In this document: piece by piece, positions 15,685-24,573 of the stretch
Numbering within the stretch: position 1 is the stretch's first letter
Layout of the letters: every line of letters starts with the position of its first letter
Origin: Saltatorellus ferox
Lineage (GTDB): Bacteria > Planctomycetota > UBA1135 > GCA-002686595
Assembly (NCBI GenBank): GCA_007751475.1
Contig: CP036434.1
Location: 6,267,524 to 6,331,523 of the forward strand
DNA length: 64,000 nt
Direction: 5' to 3'
Notes under the pieces: model-generated
What the model was told of the DNA's origin: nothing
Seen by the model: the letters and a program-made list of their open reading frames with translations, nothing else
The model's database searches: none
Made by a program: the position numbers and the translations under genes

Positions 15685-17546
15685 TGGACGTTCAAACCTG
15701 GACCTTTCTGATCGTTGGCGTCACGTTCGCGCTCTACATCGGGATCGCGATCAAGACTCGAGCCGGTAGCACCAAGGACTTCTACGTGGCCGGCGGCGGC
15801 GTGCCGCCGCTCGCGAACGGCATGGCGACGGCGGCCGACTGGATGTCGGCGGCCTCGTTCCTCTCGATGGCGGGGATCATCTCGTTCAAGGGCTACGACG
15901 GCTCGGTCTATCTCATGGGATGGACCGGCGGGTACGTGCTGCTCGCTCTGCTCCTCGCCCCCTACCTGCGGAAATTTGGCCGCTTCACCGTCCCCGACTT
16001 CGTCGGCGATCGGTACGAATCGACCACCGCGCGACTCGTGGCCGTCGTCGCCGCGATCTTCGTATCGTTCACCTACGTGGCAGGCCAGATGCGGGGCGTG
16101 GGCGTCGTCTTCGGGAGATTCCTGGAGGTCTCGGTGGAGACCGGTGTCGTGATCGGCATGGGCGTCGTGCTCCTGTACGCGGTGCTCGGCGGGATGAAGG
16201 GCATCACCTACACGCAGGTGGCGCAGTACTGCGTCCTGATGTTCGCGTTCATGGTGCCCGCGGTGTTCATCGCGCTGATGATGACCGGGACGCCGATCCC
16301 GCAGATCGGCTTCGGCGGAATGCTCCAGGGCAGCCTCGGGGACGGGATCGCCAACGGGGAATCGATCTCACTGCTCGCGAAACTCGATGGTCTCCACGAA
16401 GAGCTCGGGTTCGCGCCCTACACATCGGGGTCGAAGGCGATGATCGACGTGTTCTGCATCACGATGGCGCTGATGGTCGGCACCGCCGGGCTGCCCCACG
16501 TGATCATTCGCTTCTACACCGTGCCCAAGGTCAAGGACGCGCGGATCTCCGCGGGCTGGGCGCTGCTCTTCATCGCCTTCCTCTACACGACGGCGCCCGC
16601 GGTCGCGGCGTTCGCGCGCACGAACCTCATCGGTGCCGTGGAAGGCGCGACCTATCGGAGCCCGGAAGATAAGGCTCCGGTGGAGGCGGCTCCGGGAGAA
16701 GGCAAGTTCGCCCCCACCTGGCTGAAGAACTGGGAGAACTCGGGCCTCATCGCGTGGCTGGACAAGGACGGCGATGGAGCCATCCGCTATCGCCAGGGAG
16801 CGGCGTTCGAGGGCAAGCCCGACTACGTAGGCGAAGCCGGTGACGAGGCGGCCCGGGGAGCCTCGGGCGAGCGACTCGTGGCGAACCCGCCTACCGAGAA
16901 CGACAACGAGCTCTACATCGACCGGGACATCATGGTCCTGGCGAACCCGGAGATCGCAGGCCTTCCGAACTGGGTCATCGCCCTGGTCGCGGCAGGCGGC
17001 CTGGCTGCGGCCCTGTCGACGGCGGCAGGCCTTCTGCTCGTCATCTCGACGGCGGTGAGCCACGACCTCCTCAAGCGCACGCTGGTGCCGAACATCAGCG
17101 ACAAGAAGGAGCTCCTCGCCGCGCGCCTCTCCGCGGCGGTGGCCGTCGTTTGCGCTGGCTACCTCGGGATCCACCCGCCGGGCTTCGTCGCCGAGGTCGT
17201 GGCGTTCGCGTTCGGCCTCGCCGCGTCGTCGTTCTTCCCGGCGATTCTGATGGGCATCTTCTCCCGGCGCATGAACCGTCAAGGCGCGATCGCGGGCATG
17301 GTGCTCGGCCTCGGCTTCACGACGGCCTACATCGTGTACTTCAAGTTCCTGCACCTTGAGCAAAACAGGGCCGAGAACTGGTTCCTCGGGATCTCGCCGG
17401 AGGGGATCGGTTCCGTGGGCATGGTGATCAACTTCGGCGTGGCGGCGCTCGTCGCATCCTTCACGAAGCCGCCGTCCGCCGAGGTCGAGGAACTCATCAC
17501 GAGCATCCGCGTGCCGAAAGGAGCCGGGTCCGCGTCCCGGCATTGA
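15684..17546 (+). CDS. Sodium:solute symporter large subunit (VC_2705/acetate permease-like)
   Basis: 620 residues, about 13 transmembrane helices, in the SSS family with closest resemblance to acetate/cation symporters (ActP, VC_2705 subfamily). Seen: KDFYVAGGGVPPLANGMA, TAADWMSAASFLSMAG, GFVVFGR-like helix 4 region, and GGLAAALSTAAGLLLVI. A soluble loop of about 100 residues near residues 325-425 carries an EF-hand-like DKDGDGAIRY and a LYIDRDIMVLANPEIA stretch; similar loops occur in this subfamily. It imports a small organic acid such as acetate with sodium. Forms an operon with the DUF4212 subunit. Confidence 0.92.
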   Translation: MDVQTWTFLIVGVTFALYIGIAIKTRAGSTKDFYVAGGGVPPLANGMATAADWMSAASFLSMAGIISFKGYDGSVYLMGWTGGYVLLALLLAPYLRKFGRFTVPDFVGDRYESTTARLVAVVAAIFVSFTYVAGQMRGVGVVFGRFLEVSVETGVVIGMGVVLLYAVLGGMKGITYTQVAQYCVLMFAFMVPAVFIALMMTGTPIPQIGFGGMLQGSLGDGIANGESISLLAKLDGLHEELGFAPYTSGSKAMIDVFCITMALMVGTAGLPHVIIRFYTVPKVKDARISAGWALLFIAFLYTTAPAVAAFARTNLIGAVEGATYRSPEDKAPVEAAPGEGKFAPTWLKNWENSGLIAWLDKDGDGAIRYRQGAAFEGKPDYVGEAGDEAARGASGERLVANPPTENDNELYIDRDIMVLANPEIAGLPNWVIALVAAGGLAAALSTAAGLLLVISTAVSHDLLKRTLVPNISDKKELLAARLSAAVAVVCAGYLGIHPPGFVAEVVAFAFGLAASSFFPAILMGIFSRRMNRQGAIAGMVLGLGFTTAYIVYFKFLHLEQNRAENWFLGISPEGIGSVGMVINFGVAALVASFTKPPSAEVEELITSIRVPKGAGSASRH

Positions 17547-17655
17547 CCAGCGGCCAAACGAAACGGCTGGCAGACCGAGTCTTTACAGAATGGAACGGAG
17601 CGCTGGCGGGTAGGCTCGGGAACATGAGTTCCCTTCCCCCTGCCGGTGCCCGCCC

Positions 17656-18612
17656 TTGACCCGTCCCGCGATTCAGCTAACCCGTGTGACCAAGACCTTT
17701 GGATCCCACACGGCCGTACGTGATCTGAGCCTGGAGGTGCCGGAGGGTTCCCTCTACGGATTCATCGGCCCCAACGGATCGGGGAAGACCACCACGATCC
17801 GGATGATCCTCCACATCCTCAGCCCCGACAGCGGCGAGGTCTCGGTCCTCGGAGAGGTCGGCACCCGCGCCTCGAACGACCGGATCGGCTACCTGCCGGA
17901 GGAGCGCGGCCTCTACAAGAAGATGAAGGTTGGCCGGCTCCTTGGCTACTACGGCTCGCTGAAGGGTATGCCCCTCCGCGAGGCCCGCAAGGAAGCGGAC
18001 CGCTGGCTCGAACGCCTGGGCCTCACCGAGTGGAAGGATGCCAGGGTCGAAGCGCTCTCCAAGGGCATGAGCCAGAAGATCCAGTTCATCTCGACCGTGA
18101 TCTCGAAGCCCAGGCTCATCATTCTCGACGAACCGTTCTCCGGGCTCGATCCGGTGAATCTGGAGGTGCTGCGGAGCGCGATCCTGGAGCTCGTGACGGA
18201 TGGCACGACGGTGGTGCTGTCCACCCATGACATGGCGGTCGCCGAGCAGCTCTGCGATCACCTGATCATGATCTTCAAGGGCGACAAGGTGCTCGACGGG
18301 ACCATGAACGATATCTACGGGAAGTACGGCCAGGATACGATCCGGGTGCGCACGGAAGCTGGCGTTCGAGCTCTCCAGGGAATCGCTGGCATCGAGCACG
18401 TCGCCGACATGGGCACGTTCCAGGAGGTTCGCTTTCGCGGCGACTCCCAGGACCTGCTTCAGGCCCTGGCCGCCAGGACGCGCCTCACGCAGTTCGAGGA
18501 GACACGGCCGACGCTCCACGACATATTCATTCGCATCGCCGGCCCGGAAGCCGCCCGATCGACCGGGGATGGGGCGGAAGTCGCTCTCGCCGCGGGAGGG
18601 ATGACCTCATGA
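17656..18612 (+). CDS. ABC transporter ATP-binding protein (NatA-like)
   Basis: 318 residues. Walker A GPNGSGKTTT, signature-like LSKGMSQK, Walker B LIILDEPF, D-loop GLDP and switch LSTHD are all present, with the NatA/DUF4162-type C-terminal extension after residue 220. The best start is TTG 17656; an ATG at 17623 is out of frame and terminates quickly. The permease gene overlaps its end by 4 bases (ATGA). It powers export of an unknown substrate; NatAB-type pairs export sodium or small molecules. Confidence 0.92.
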   Translation: MTRPAIQLTRVTKTFGSHTAVRDLSLEVPEGSLYGFIGPNGSGKTTTIRMILHILSPDSGEVSVLGEVGTRASNDRIGYLPEERGLYKKMKVGRLLGYYGSLKGMPLREARKEADRWLERLGLTEWKDARVEALSKGMSQKIQFISTVISKPRLIILDEPFSGLDPVNLEVLRSAILELVTDGTTVVLSTHDMAVAEQLCDHLIMIFKGDKVLDGTMNDIYGKYGQDTIRVRTEAGVRALQGIAGIEHVADMGTFQEVRFRGDSQDLLQALAARTRLTQFEETRPTLHDIFIRIAGPEAARSTGDGAEVALAAGGMTS

Positions 18613-19955
18613 ACAAGGTACTCGCCATCGCGCGCGCCGAATTCGTCCAGGCGGTGATGTCCAAGGCCTTCATCATTGGCCTCTTCGTCATGCCGCTCCT
18701 CATGGGTGGCAGCATCCTGTTCCAGAAGTTCATGGGCGATCGGGTGGACCTGACGCCGCGAAAGCTCGCCGTCTACGACCCGACCGGCGAGTTCTGGCCG
18801 ACGCTGAAGGCCGCCGCCGAGACCCGCAACGAGTTTGGCATCTGGAAGCAGCTGGAGGAGGCGTCGCCGGAAGCATCCGCGGGCGAGGCGAGCGCTGCGA
18901 GCCGAAAACAAGCGCGACCCGAGTTCCTTCTGGAGCGCTACGAACCCGCCGGAGACGAACGTCCCGACGTCGTGCTGTCGGAGCGCGTGAAGTCCAAGGA
19001 CCTGCAGGGCTTCGTGCTCATCGATCCGTCCATCCTGACGGACGAGCCCTCCGAGCGTCCACTCGCCTACCACACGAACGAACCCACCTTCACCGAGCTG
19101 CCCAGCTGGATCGAAGAGGTCGTCAACTCTGACGTCAGGGCCCGCCGATTCGAGGAGGCGGACATCGACGAGGCGCTGGCTACCCGGCTCTCCCGGCGCG
19201 TCCCGCTCTCGACCTGGGGGCTCGCCAAAGCGGAGGCGGACGGCTCCGTGAAGGAGGCCGAAAAGAAGAGCGACCTTCAGACGTTCGCGATCCCCTTCGC
19301 CGCTCTGATGCTGCTCTTCATGCTGGTGATGACGACCGCGCCGCAGCTCATGAACCAGGTGCTGGAGGAGAAGATGCAGCGTATCTCCGAGGTGCTCGTC
19401 TCTTCCGTGACGCCGTTCCAGCTCATGCTGGGCAAGCTCGTCGGCAGCGTGGCGATCTCCTCGACGCTTGCCCTCGTCTACCTCGGCGGCGTGTTCTGGT
19501 CGACGCACCACTGGGGCGTCAGCCACTTCGTGCCACTACAGAGCTACGCCTGGTTCGTGCTCATGATGCTCTTCGCGCTTCTGATGTACGGATCGCTCTT
19601 CGGAGCCCTCGGCTCGGCGTGCTCGGAGCTGCGCGACGCGCAGAGCCTGATGGCGCCTGCGATGATCATGATCATGATTCCGATCTTTTCGATCAGCGCA
19701 ATCATCGAGAGCCCGAACGGGAGTGTCGCGACCGCGATGACCTACTTCCCGACGGCCACCCCCATGATCTTCTTGCTTCGTCTTCTGGCCCCGCCAGGGC
19801 CGCCCGCCTGGGAGTACCTCGCCGCACCCGCGATGTGCCTGGTCACGACCGTCATCCTGCTCTGGGCGAGCAGTAAGATCTTCCGGGTCGGCGTGCTGTC
19901 CCAGGGCCAAGCGCCTACCTTCCGGAAGTTGATCGGCTGGGTCGTCTCGAAGTAG
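18609..19955 (+). CDS. ABC-2 type permease (NatB-like)
   Basis: 448 residues with the ABC-2 permease layout: one N-terminal transmembrane helix (AFIIGLFVMPLLMGG), a large extracytoplasmic domain of about 200 residues, then five or six helices. The EEKMQRISEVLVSSVTPFQL stretch before the second helix set is the coupling segment typical of NatB/YhaP permeases. Translationally coupled to the ATPase gene. Ends 14 bases before a strong palindrome. Confidence 0.9.
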   Translation: MNKVLAIARAEFVQAVMSKAFIIGLFVMPLLMGGSILFQKFMGDRVDLTPRKLAVYDPTGEFWPTLKAAAETRNEFGIWKQLEEASPEASAGEASAASRKQARPEFLLERYEPAGDERPDVVLSERVKSKDLQGFVLIDPSILTDEPSERPLAYHTNEPTFTELPSWIEEVVNSDVRARRFEEADIDEALATRLSRRVPLSTWGLAKAEADGSVKEAEKKSDLQTFAIPFAALMLLFMLVMTTAPQLMNQVLEEKMQRISEVLVSSVTPFQLMLGKLVGSVAISSTLALVYLGGVFWSTHHWGVSHFVPLQSYAWFVLMMLFALLMYGSLFGALGSACSELRDAQSLMAPAMIMIMIPIFSISAIIESPNGSVATAMTYFPTATPMIFLLRLLAPPGPPAWEYLAAPAMCLVTTVILLWASSKIFRVGVLSQGQAPTFRKLIGWVVSK

Positions 19956-19969
19956 CTTCGAAACGATAC

Positions 19970-20005
19970 GCGGCCGCCGCTTCGATGCATCGAAGCGGCG
20001 GCCGC
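19970..20005. terminator. 36-bp perfect palindrome, likely bidirectional terminator
   Basis: An uninterrupted palindrome of 36 bases centred at 19987/19988 (GCGGCCGCCGCTTCGATG and its complement). It lies between the convergent ABC permease and PRC-barrel genes, as expected for a shared terminator. There is no T-tract on either side, so rho-independent release is uncertain. Confidence 0.7.
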
Positions 20006-20054
20006 AGCGCGTTGAAGTCAGTTCAGGAAGTCAGCGCACGTGGAGAGATCCGAA

Positions 20055-20933
20055 TCAGCGGATGCCGCCGATCTTCTTCGGCATCGCCGCCTTGTTCTTC
20101 TCGCCCGTGGCGTAGAAGCTGTCCACAGTCTTGCGGAAGGTGGGGTTCTGCGCCGTCATCTTCGTGTCCTCGTCGATCGTCGGAGCCGCCTTCAGGGCCT
20201 CTTCGCCGTGCGGTGCCCAGGCAGCGAACTCGATGTCCTCTTCCCCGGCCTCTTCACCGGAGATCGGCTGGATCTGGAAGGCGCTGAACGGGATCAGGTA
20301 GGTCTCGTCGTTGGCCTCGAGGGTGAGGTAGGCGATCGTGCCGGTGTCACAGTTGATGACGCACTCGCCGATCGACGTGAAGGAGTCTTCTTCGCCCGGC
20401 CCGTAGACGTCGAGCTCGGCGATGTCCGAGCAGAGGTGGTTCGTGGACGCAACCATCTTCTTGTCCTTGCCGGCGCTCGCGTCGACCGGACGCGCGGTGT
20501 TCATCATGTTGATCTTCTCCGCGTCGAACTCGGCGATCGCGTCGAAGGCCTTCTCGGACATGTCGACCATGGCGACCTTCTCGCCGTCTTCGTTCTCACT
20601 CCACTTGATCTGATCCCAGGTGATCGGACGGAGCGTGTCACCGACGGAACCGACGCCGCCGCTGGAGATCACGACGTGCGAGATGCGACCGGACTTCGAG
20701 TCGACCACGAAGTCACGGATGTCACCGATGTCGACCTTCTCGCCGTCCTCGGTGGCGACGGTGGTCCAGAGGTCCATGCCGATGATCTCGGAGTCACGGT
20801 GGAAGTTGGTCGACTTGGCGTCACTATTGACCATGTCCCTGGCCATGTCCTGCTTCGAGGTCTCCTGGGCGAAGGCGAGGCCGCCGAAGAGAAGGCTGGT
20901 GGTGAGTGCGTGGGTGATGAGGCGGTGTTTCAT
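20055..20933 (-). CDS. Secreted PRC-barrel domain protein
   Basis: 292 residues from ATG 20933, which opens a signal peptide (MKHRLITHALTTSLLFGG, cleavage after AFA). Two PRC-barrel-like domains are visible: about residues 45-100 (IGMDLWTTV, IGDIRDFVVDSKSGRI, VVISSGG) and 180-240 (DVYGPGEEDSFTSIGE, GTIAYLTLEAND, LIPFSAF). PRC barrels are small beta-barrels used for protein or RNA binding and often found in stress-linked envelope proteins. No enzymatic residues are evident. An open frame extends further upstream but lacks a credible signal. Next gene upstream on this strand is the hemerythrin, separated by a terminator. Confidence 0.85.
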   Translation of the reverse strand: MKHRLITHALTTSLLFGGLAFAQETSKQDMARDMVNSDAKSTNFHRDSEIIGMDLWTTVATEDGEKVDIGDIRDFVVDSKSGRISHVVISSGGVGSVGDTLRPITWDQIKWSENEDGEKVAMVDMSEKAFDAIAEFDAEKINMMNTARPVDASAGKDKKMVASTNHLCSDIAELDVYGPGEEDSFTSIGECVINCDTGTIAYLTLEANDETYLIPFSAFQIQPISGEEAGEEDIEFAAWAPHGEEALKAAPTIDEDTKMTAQNPTFRKTVDSFYATGEKNKAAMPKKIGGIR

Positions 20934-21066
20934 GGGAAAGGAATTCCGACCGTGGTTCGAGGTCCGAGGAAAAAGTGTTCTTACTCGGAACGCGCCGTAG
21001 ACGGTCAACTTCAGCGCGAGAGACACAAGATGGACCGCGCGGGTAGCGGACCCGTTGATTGCGATT

Positions 21067-21108
21067 ACAAAAACGCTCACGCTTCCGAAGATCCGGAAGA
21101 GTGAGCGT
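21067..21108 (-). terminator. Intrinsic terminator of the hemerythrin operon
   Basis: Read on the minus strand, a 15-bp stem with one mismatch (arms 21094-21108 and 21073-21087), a six-base loop, then a run of T residues. It ends the operon that finishes with the hemerythrin gene, about 60 bases after its stop. Confidence 0.88.
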
Positions 21109-21171
21109 GGGGATCACTTCGCGAGCGCTCCAAAGATCTGCGGAACGCTGGCGGAGTGTTTCCGAATGGAG

Positions 21172-21630
21172 TCAGGACGAGAGCGGCTGCCCCTCGAGCT
21201 CTCGTGCCTTCTCTTCCTCGAACCGGCGCGCCAGCTCCTTCGCAGTGGAGTCATCGATCAGCTTCCGGCCTGCCTCGAAGGTCTCCTCCTCCTCTTCGTC
21301 CATGTGGTGACGGGTCTTCTCCGCGAGCTTTCGGAACGTGGCGATCCAGTGCGGATTGGAGTAGTCGGTCTCCTGAAGCTCCGCCATGAGGTCGTCCATG
21401 ACCTCATGTTCATGCACGCTGTGGGAGGCCTTTGGCTGAGCGTCGGCGTCTTTCATCATCGTCGCGTAGAGCGTCCGTTCCTCCGCATTCGCGTGCGACC
21501 GCAGCTCTTCCACCAGCATCGGGAAGTACTTGCGGCGACTGGGTGAATCGCCCTGGGTTCTGGCGACGCGGTCGAGGAGTTCGCGGTGCTTGTCGTGCTC
21601 CTCCTCGAGGGTTCCGAAGATGTCTTTCAT
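21172..21630 (-). CDS. Hemerythrin HHE-domain protein
   Basis: 152 residues of a four-helix hemerythrin-like domain. Candidate iron ligands: EEHDKHREL, LRSHANAEERTLY (HxxxE), VHEHEVMDD, and KTRHHMDEEEEETF (HxxxE). Such proteins bind a di-iron centre and sense or scavenge oxygen, NO or metals. C-terminal helix is strongly charged (RRFEEEKARELE). It is the last gene of an operon with yqj-like genes, supporting a stress role. Confidence 0.92.
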   Translation of the reverse strand: MKDIFGTLEEEHDKHRELLDRVARTQGDSPSRRKYFPMLVEELRSHANAEERTLYATMMKDADAQPKASHSVHEHEVMDDLMAELQETDYSNPHWIATFRKLAEKTRHHMDEEEEETFEAGRKLIDDSTAKELARRFEEEKARELEGQPLSS

Positions 21631-21695
21631 GGTGAAGCTCTGTGGGTCAGGAAGGGATGAGTGCTGGACGGATGAGGTGAGCCTCGCAGTGGCAG

Positions 21696-22058
21696 TCAGG
21701 CTTTGGGCTTGCCGGGATTCTCGGGAGGCGATTCGTCCGGGAGTTCCTCGGGTGAGCCCCCCGGAAATTCCGAGGGCGAAATGGGGTGAGCCTCTGATCC
21801 CGGCGTCGCGTTGGCGCCCGTGGATCGCTGGTGGGATCGATCGTCTGGCCGCATGTCGACCTCCTCTGGGAAGCGCGTTCCGTCGCCCTCACGGCCATCT
21901 CGCCAAGAACCGAACTTCGTCGCGGGGTCCTTGCTGGCCGCCTCGCGTTCACGTTGGCGGTAGCTCTCGTCGAGGGACGTTTCATCCGAACGGTGGAGCG
22001 GCGGAAGCGCTCCCTCGGAGGCGCCCGATGGGGATTCGGAGGATTGTGATTTGGACAT
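21696..22058 (-). CDS. Small hydrophilic, probably disordered protein
   Basis: 120 residues, rich in Ser, Pro, Glu, Asp and Arg, with no hydrophobic core. One conserved-looking patch is SKDPATKFGSWRDGREGDG in the middle; the C-terminus is a Pro/Glu run. Not recognised. The position inside the operon, 65 bases before the hemerythrin and 46 after the yqjK-like gene, and an ATG start support it as a real gene. It may be a desiccation- or stress-type disordered protein, which is only a guess. Confidence 0.6.
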   Translation of the reverse strand: MSKSQSSESPSGASEGALPPLHRSDETSLDESYRQREREAASKDPATKFGSWRDGREGDGTRFPEEVDMRPDDRSHQRSTGANATPGSEAHPISPSEFPGGSPEELPDESPPENPGKPKA

Positions 22059-22104
22059 GGAACGAACAGAAAGTCAGGGAAATCGAAGGTGGGACGTGGT
22101 CCGC

Positions 22105-22374
22105 TCAGCCTTCGCCGAAGAAGGCGCCGAAAACGCTGGTGAGGGCCAGTCGAGCAGGGATGCTGACGGCCCTCCCGCCGAGAGGAGATCGGGCCACGAG
22201 AGCCACGGTGGTGGCAACGGCCGCGGCCGTACCGACCGCAGCGAGGGGATGATCCGCCACGAAGTCACGGCTCCGGCCAGAGAGCGACTGTTTGGCCGCG
22301 GACACAGCGAGCTTCTCGCTGCGCTCTGCGGCCTCGAGGATCTCGAGTTCGCCGGTGTCGAAGAGTCGGGGCAT
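22105..22374 (-). CDS. Small YqjK-like membrane protein
   Basis: 89 residues. An N-terminal amphipathic half (LEILEAAERSEKLAVSA) is followed by DFVADHPLAAVGTAAAVA, a glycine/alanine-rich membrane segment. The HPLAAVG plus hydrophobic pattern is shared by YqjK/YqjD-type proteins. Three bases after the holin-like gene, so the same operon. Function unknown; presumed inner-membrane. Confidence 0.7.
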   Translation of the reverse strand: MPRLFDTGELEILEAAERSEKLAVSAAKQSLSGRSRDFVADHPLAAVGTAAAVATTVALVARSPLGGRAVSIPARLALTSVFGAFFGEG

Positions 22375-22377
22375 GAT

Positions 22378-22941
22378 TCAGGAAGGGGTGGAACCCTGGG
22401 CGGGAGGTGAGGGAGTGCGGTAGTGGCTCAAGCCAATCTCGTCGAGAGCCTTGCGGATGTCGTCGCGCCGCTTGGAGGAATAGCGCTTCCAGCCGATGAC
22501 GACCGCAGCCGCGGAACCCGCCAGAACGCCGAAGCCGGTGATGGCCAGGCCGCCCCAGAGAGGCACGTCGAGGACGGCAGCGATCGCGGAAGCCAGGCCG
22601 AAGAGAGCCATGGCCGAAGCGAGGCCCAGAACGATGAGAGCCAGAGCACCCGCGGCCAGGAAGGCCACACCCATGGTCGCCAGGCGACGAGCGGAGGACT
22701 TCTTCTTGAGCAGCTTGATCTTCGCCACACGCTTGACCCTGACGGGCAGAGCCACGGCGACGGCCCGGAGCGCGCTGACATCCTTCTTCAAGGACAGCAG
22801 CGCCTCCTGGGCAGAAGCAGGAAGGGAGTCCAGAGCGCCAGCGCCAGGCCAGCCCTCGAACGGCGATCCGTTCGAGGACGGAACCTCCGCGTCAGTCTCC
22901 GCACTGGCCGGAGCTTCTTCGATGTGGCTGCGTGAAATCAC
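22378..22941 (-). CDS. YqjE-like phage-holin-family membrane protein
   Basis: 187 residues starting at GTG 22941, which overlaps the TAG of the upstream DUF883 gene by one base. Two hydrophobic segments near residues 90-150 (ATMGVAFLAAGALALIV, LWGGLAITGFGVLAG) flanked by basic stretches (KRVAKIKLLKKKSSARR and WKRYSSKRRDD). This matches the YqjE/putative actinobacterial holin-X family. In E. coli, yqjE lies between yqjD and yqjK, the same order as here. Not evidence of a prophage. Confidence 0.75.
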   Translation of the reverse strand: MISRSHIEEAPASAETDAEVPSSNGSPFEGWPGAGALDSLPASAQEALLSLKKDVSALRAVAVALPVRVKRVAKIKLLKKKSSARRLATMGVAFLAAGALALIVLGLASAMALFGLASAIAAVLDVPLWGGLAITGFGVLAGSAAAVVIGWKRYSSKRRDDIRKALDEIGLSHYRTPSPPAQGSTPS

Positions 22942-23234
22942 TAGCGGCGCAACCACATGGAGGCGAGGGCGCCGACACCGGCAGCGATGAGCACCGACTT
23001 GACCGGCTGCTCGCGGATGTAGCGGACGAGTTCGTCCTCGACTTCGTGGGCCCTGTTGACGGCGTCCTCTTTGGCGGCGCGGGCGCGCTGCTTGGCGGCC
23101 TCGGCGGCCTCCTCGGCGGCACGCTTGCTGATGGAGCCAAGCTCCTTCACGTCGCCGGCAATGGTCTGGGCTTGATCGCGAAGATCGTCTTTGGCGCTGG
23201 AGGAATTGGAGCTGGTGGCGGTCTGTGCGGACAT
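22941..23234 (-). CDS. DUF883 (ElaB/YqjD/YgaM) family protein
   Basis: 97 residues from ATG 23234. A long alanine/glutamate-rich helix (ISKRAAEEAAEAAKQRAR) is followed by YIREQPVKSVLIAAGVGALA, the C-terminal membrane anchor typical of YqjD/ElaB. These proteins tether ribosomes to the inner membrane in stationary phase in E. coli. First gene of the yqj-like operon; divergent from the AI-2E-family gene with a 169-base gap that should hold both promoters. Confidence 0.85.
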   Translation of the reverse strand: MSAQTATSSNSSSAKDDLRDQAQTIAGDVKELGSISKRAAEEAAEAAKQRARAAKEDAVNRAHEVEDELVRYIREQPVKSVLIAAGVGALASMWLRR

Positions 23235-23403
23235 GGTCAGATTGGGTTCGGGGTAGGGAGAGTCGCGCCGGCGGCCGGGAACCCCGGTCGATCTGCGACG
23301 GCCCGGATGATCGACCCGGCGGCTCATGCGGCGTCAAAGTGCGACTCAAAGTCGCTTAATGCGGAGTTGAGCCGCCCCTCGCCGCCCCGTGATCTTTGTG
23401 TTC

Positions 23404-24570
23404 ATGAACCCTTCCCTTCCCACGGATAAAACCGGCCCCACGAGCATCGGCGCCGCGACCCAAGCAGCCGACCCGCGACCGGGCTCGGATCAGCGCCCGC
23501 CCGTCGAAGTGAGCCCCCGCCGCAAGAAGCGAGCTGCACACTCCATCCCGCTGATCGTCATCGCCGGCGGAGTCGGTCTCGGCTTGCTCTGGTGGCTGCG
23601 TCCGGTTCTTGCACCGATCGCGATCGCCTGGCTGGCCAAGATCGCGCTCACGCCGCTGGTGCGGTTCGCCTCTCGCCGTCGCATCCCTGCCCCCGCGACA
23701 GCCGGCCTCCTGGTCGTCCTCATCCTGGGCACCACCGTGGGCGGAGCGCTCTCTCTCTCGGAGCCAGCCAATCAATGGCTCCGCCGCCTCCCGAAGGATA
23801 TCCGCACGCTTCAGCAGCGCTGGGAGGAGGTCAATCGGCCCTCGAAGGAGATGATAGAAGTCGTCGACGCAGTCGATGAACTTGTCGATTCTGCCAAGGA
23901 GGACGTCGTGGCGACGGTGCGCGTGGTCGACACGACGCCCTTCATGGTCAAGGTCTTCAATCAAGCGCGCGGCGTCCTGGCCCAATTCGCGCTGTTTCTG
24001 GTGCTCCTGTATTTCATGCTCGCCAACGATCGAGTGCTGATGAAGAAGTGGACGAGAATCGTACAGACTTCCGAGGCCCAAGAGCGCGTGCGAAAGATCT
24101 GCGCGACCATCGAGAGTCAGTGTGGCAGCTATCTGATCTCCATCTCGTTGATCAACGCCGGGCTCGGACTCGCAGTGGGTCTGGCCACAGCCGCTCTCGG
24201 CCTTCCCAACCCGATCCTCTGGGGCGCGGTCGCGGCGATCCTGAACTTCGTCCCGTTCCTGGGAGCGGCCGTCGGCATCGCGGTCGTCCTTGTCGTCGGG
24301 ATCAGTTCGACCGAGTCGCTCGGTGCAGGCGTCCTACCTGGCGCGGCCTATCTCTTCCTGACGAGCATCGAAGGTCTCTTGATTACCCCCTCGATCGTGG
24401 GCCGTTCCATCCGCTTGAGCCCGGTCGCGGTTCTCATGTGGCTGATGCTATGGGGCTGGCTCTGGGGCCTCGCGGGTGCGCTCCTCGCGGTGCCACTCCT
24501 CGCTGCCCTCGCCATCGTCTGCCGCAACGTGCCGCGCTGGCGCGCCGTCGCGACGCTCGTGGAAGCATGA
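23404..24570 (+). CDS. AI-2E/PerM family permease
   Basis: 388 residues, about eight transmembrane helices. Markers: LWWLRPVLAPIAIAWLAK, a charged middle region, then PNPILWGAVAAILNFVPFLG and LRLSPVAVLMWLMLWGWLWG-like closing segments (seen as RLSPVAVLMWL and WGLAGALLAVPLLA). The family exports small molecules and was first linked to autoinducer-2 (TqsA). ATG 23404 is chosen; an in-frame GTG lies five codons earlier. Convergent with the DUF4112 gene, 3 bases apart. Confidence 0.9.
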   Translation: MNPSLPTDKTGPTSIGAATQAADPRPGSDQRPPVEVSPRRKKRAAHSIPLIVIAGGVGLGLLWWLRPVLAPIAIAWLAKIALTPLVRFASRRRIPAPATAGLLVVLILGTTVGGALSLSEPANQWLRRLPKDIRTLQQRWEEVNRPSKEMIEVVDAVDELVDSAKEDVVATVRVVDTTPFMVKVFNQARGVLAQFALFLVLLYFMLANDRVLMKKWTRIVQTSEAQERVRKICATIESQCGSYLISISLINAGLGLAVGLATAALGLPNPILWGAVAAILNFVPFLGAAVGIAVVLVVGISSTESLGAGVLPGAAYLFLTSIEGLLITPSIVGRSIRLSPVAVLMWLMLWGWLWGLAGALLAVPLLAALAIVCRNVPRWRAVATLVEA

Positions 24571-24573
24571 CGC

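Noticed and set aside
16720..16930. EF-hand-like loop as an unusual insertion in the symporter
   Set aside because: A similar loop is usual in the VC_2705-type symporters, so not novel.
22378..22941. Phage holin-family annotation suggesting a prophage
   Set aside because: It is the YqjE-type protein in a yqjD-E-K order; no phage structural, lysis or integrase genes are near.
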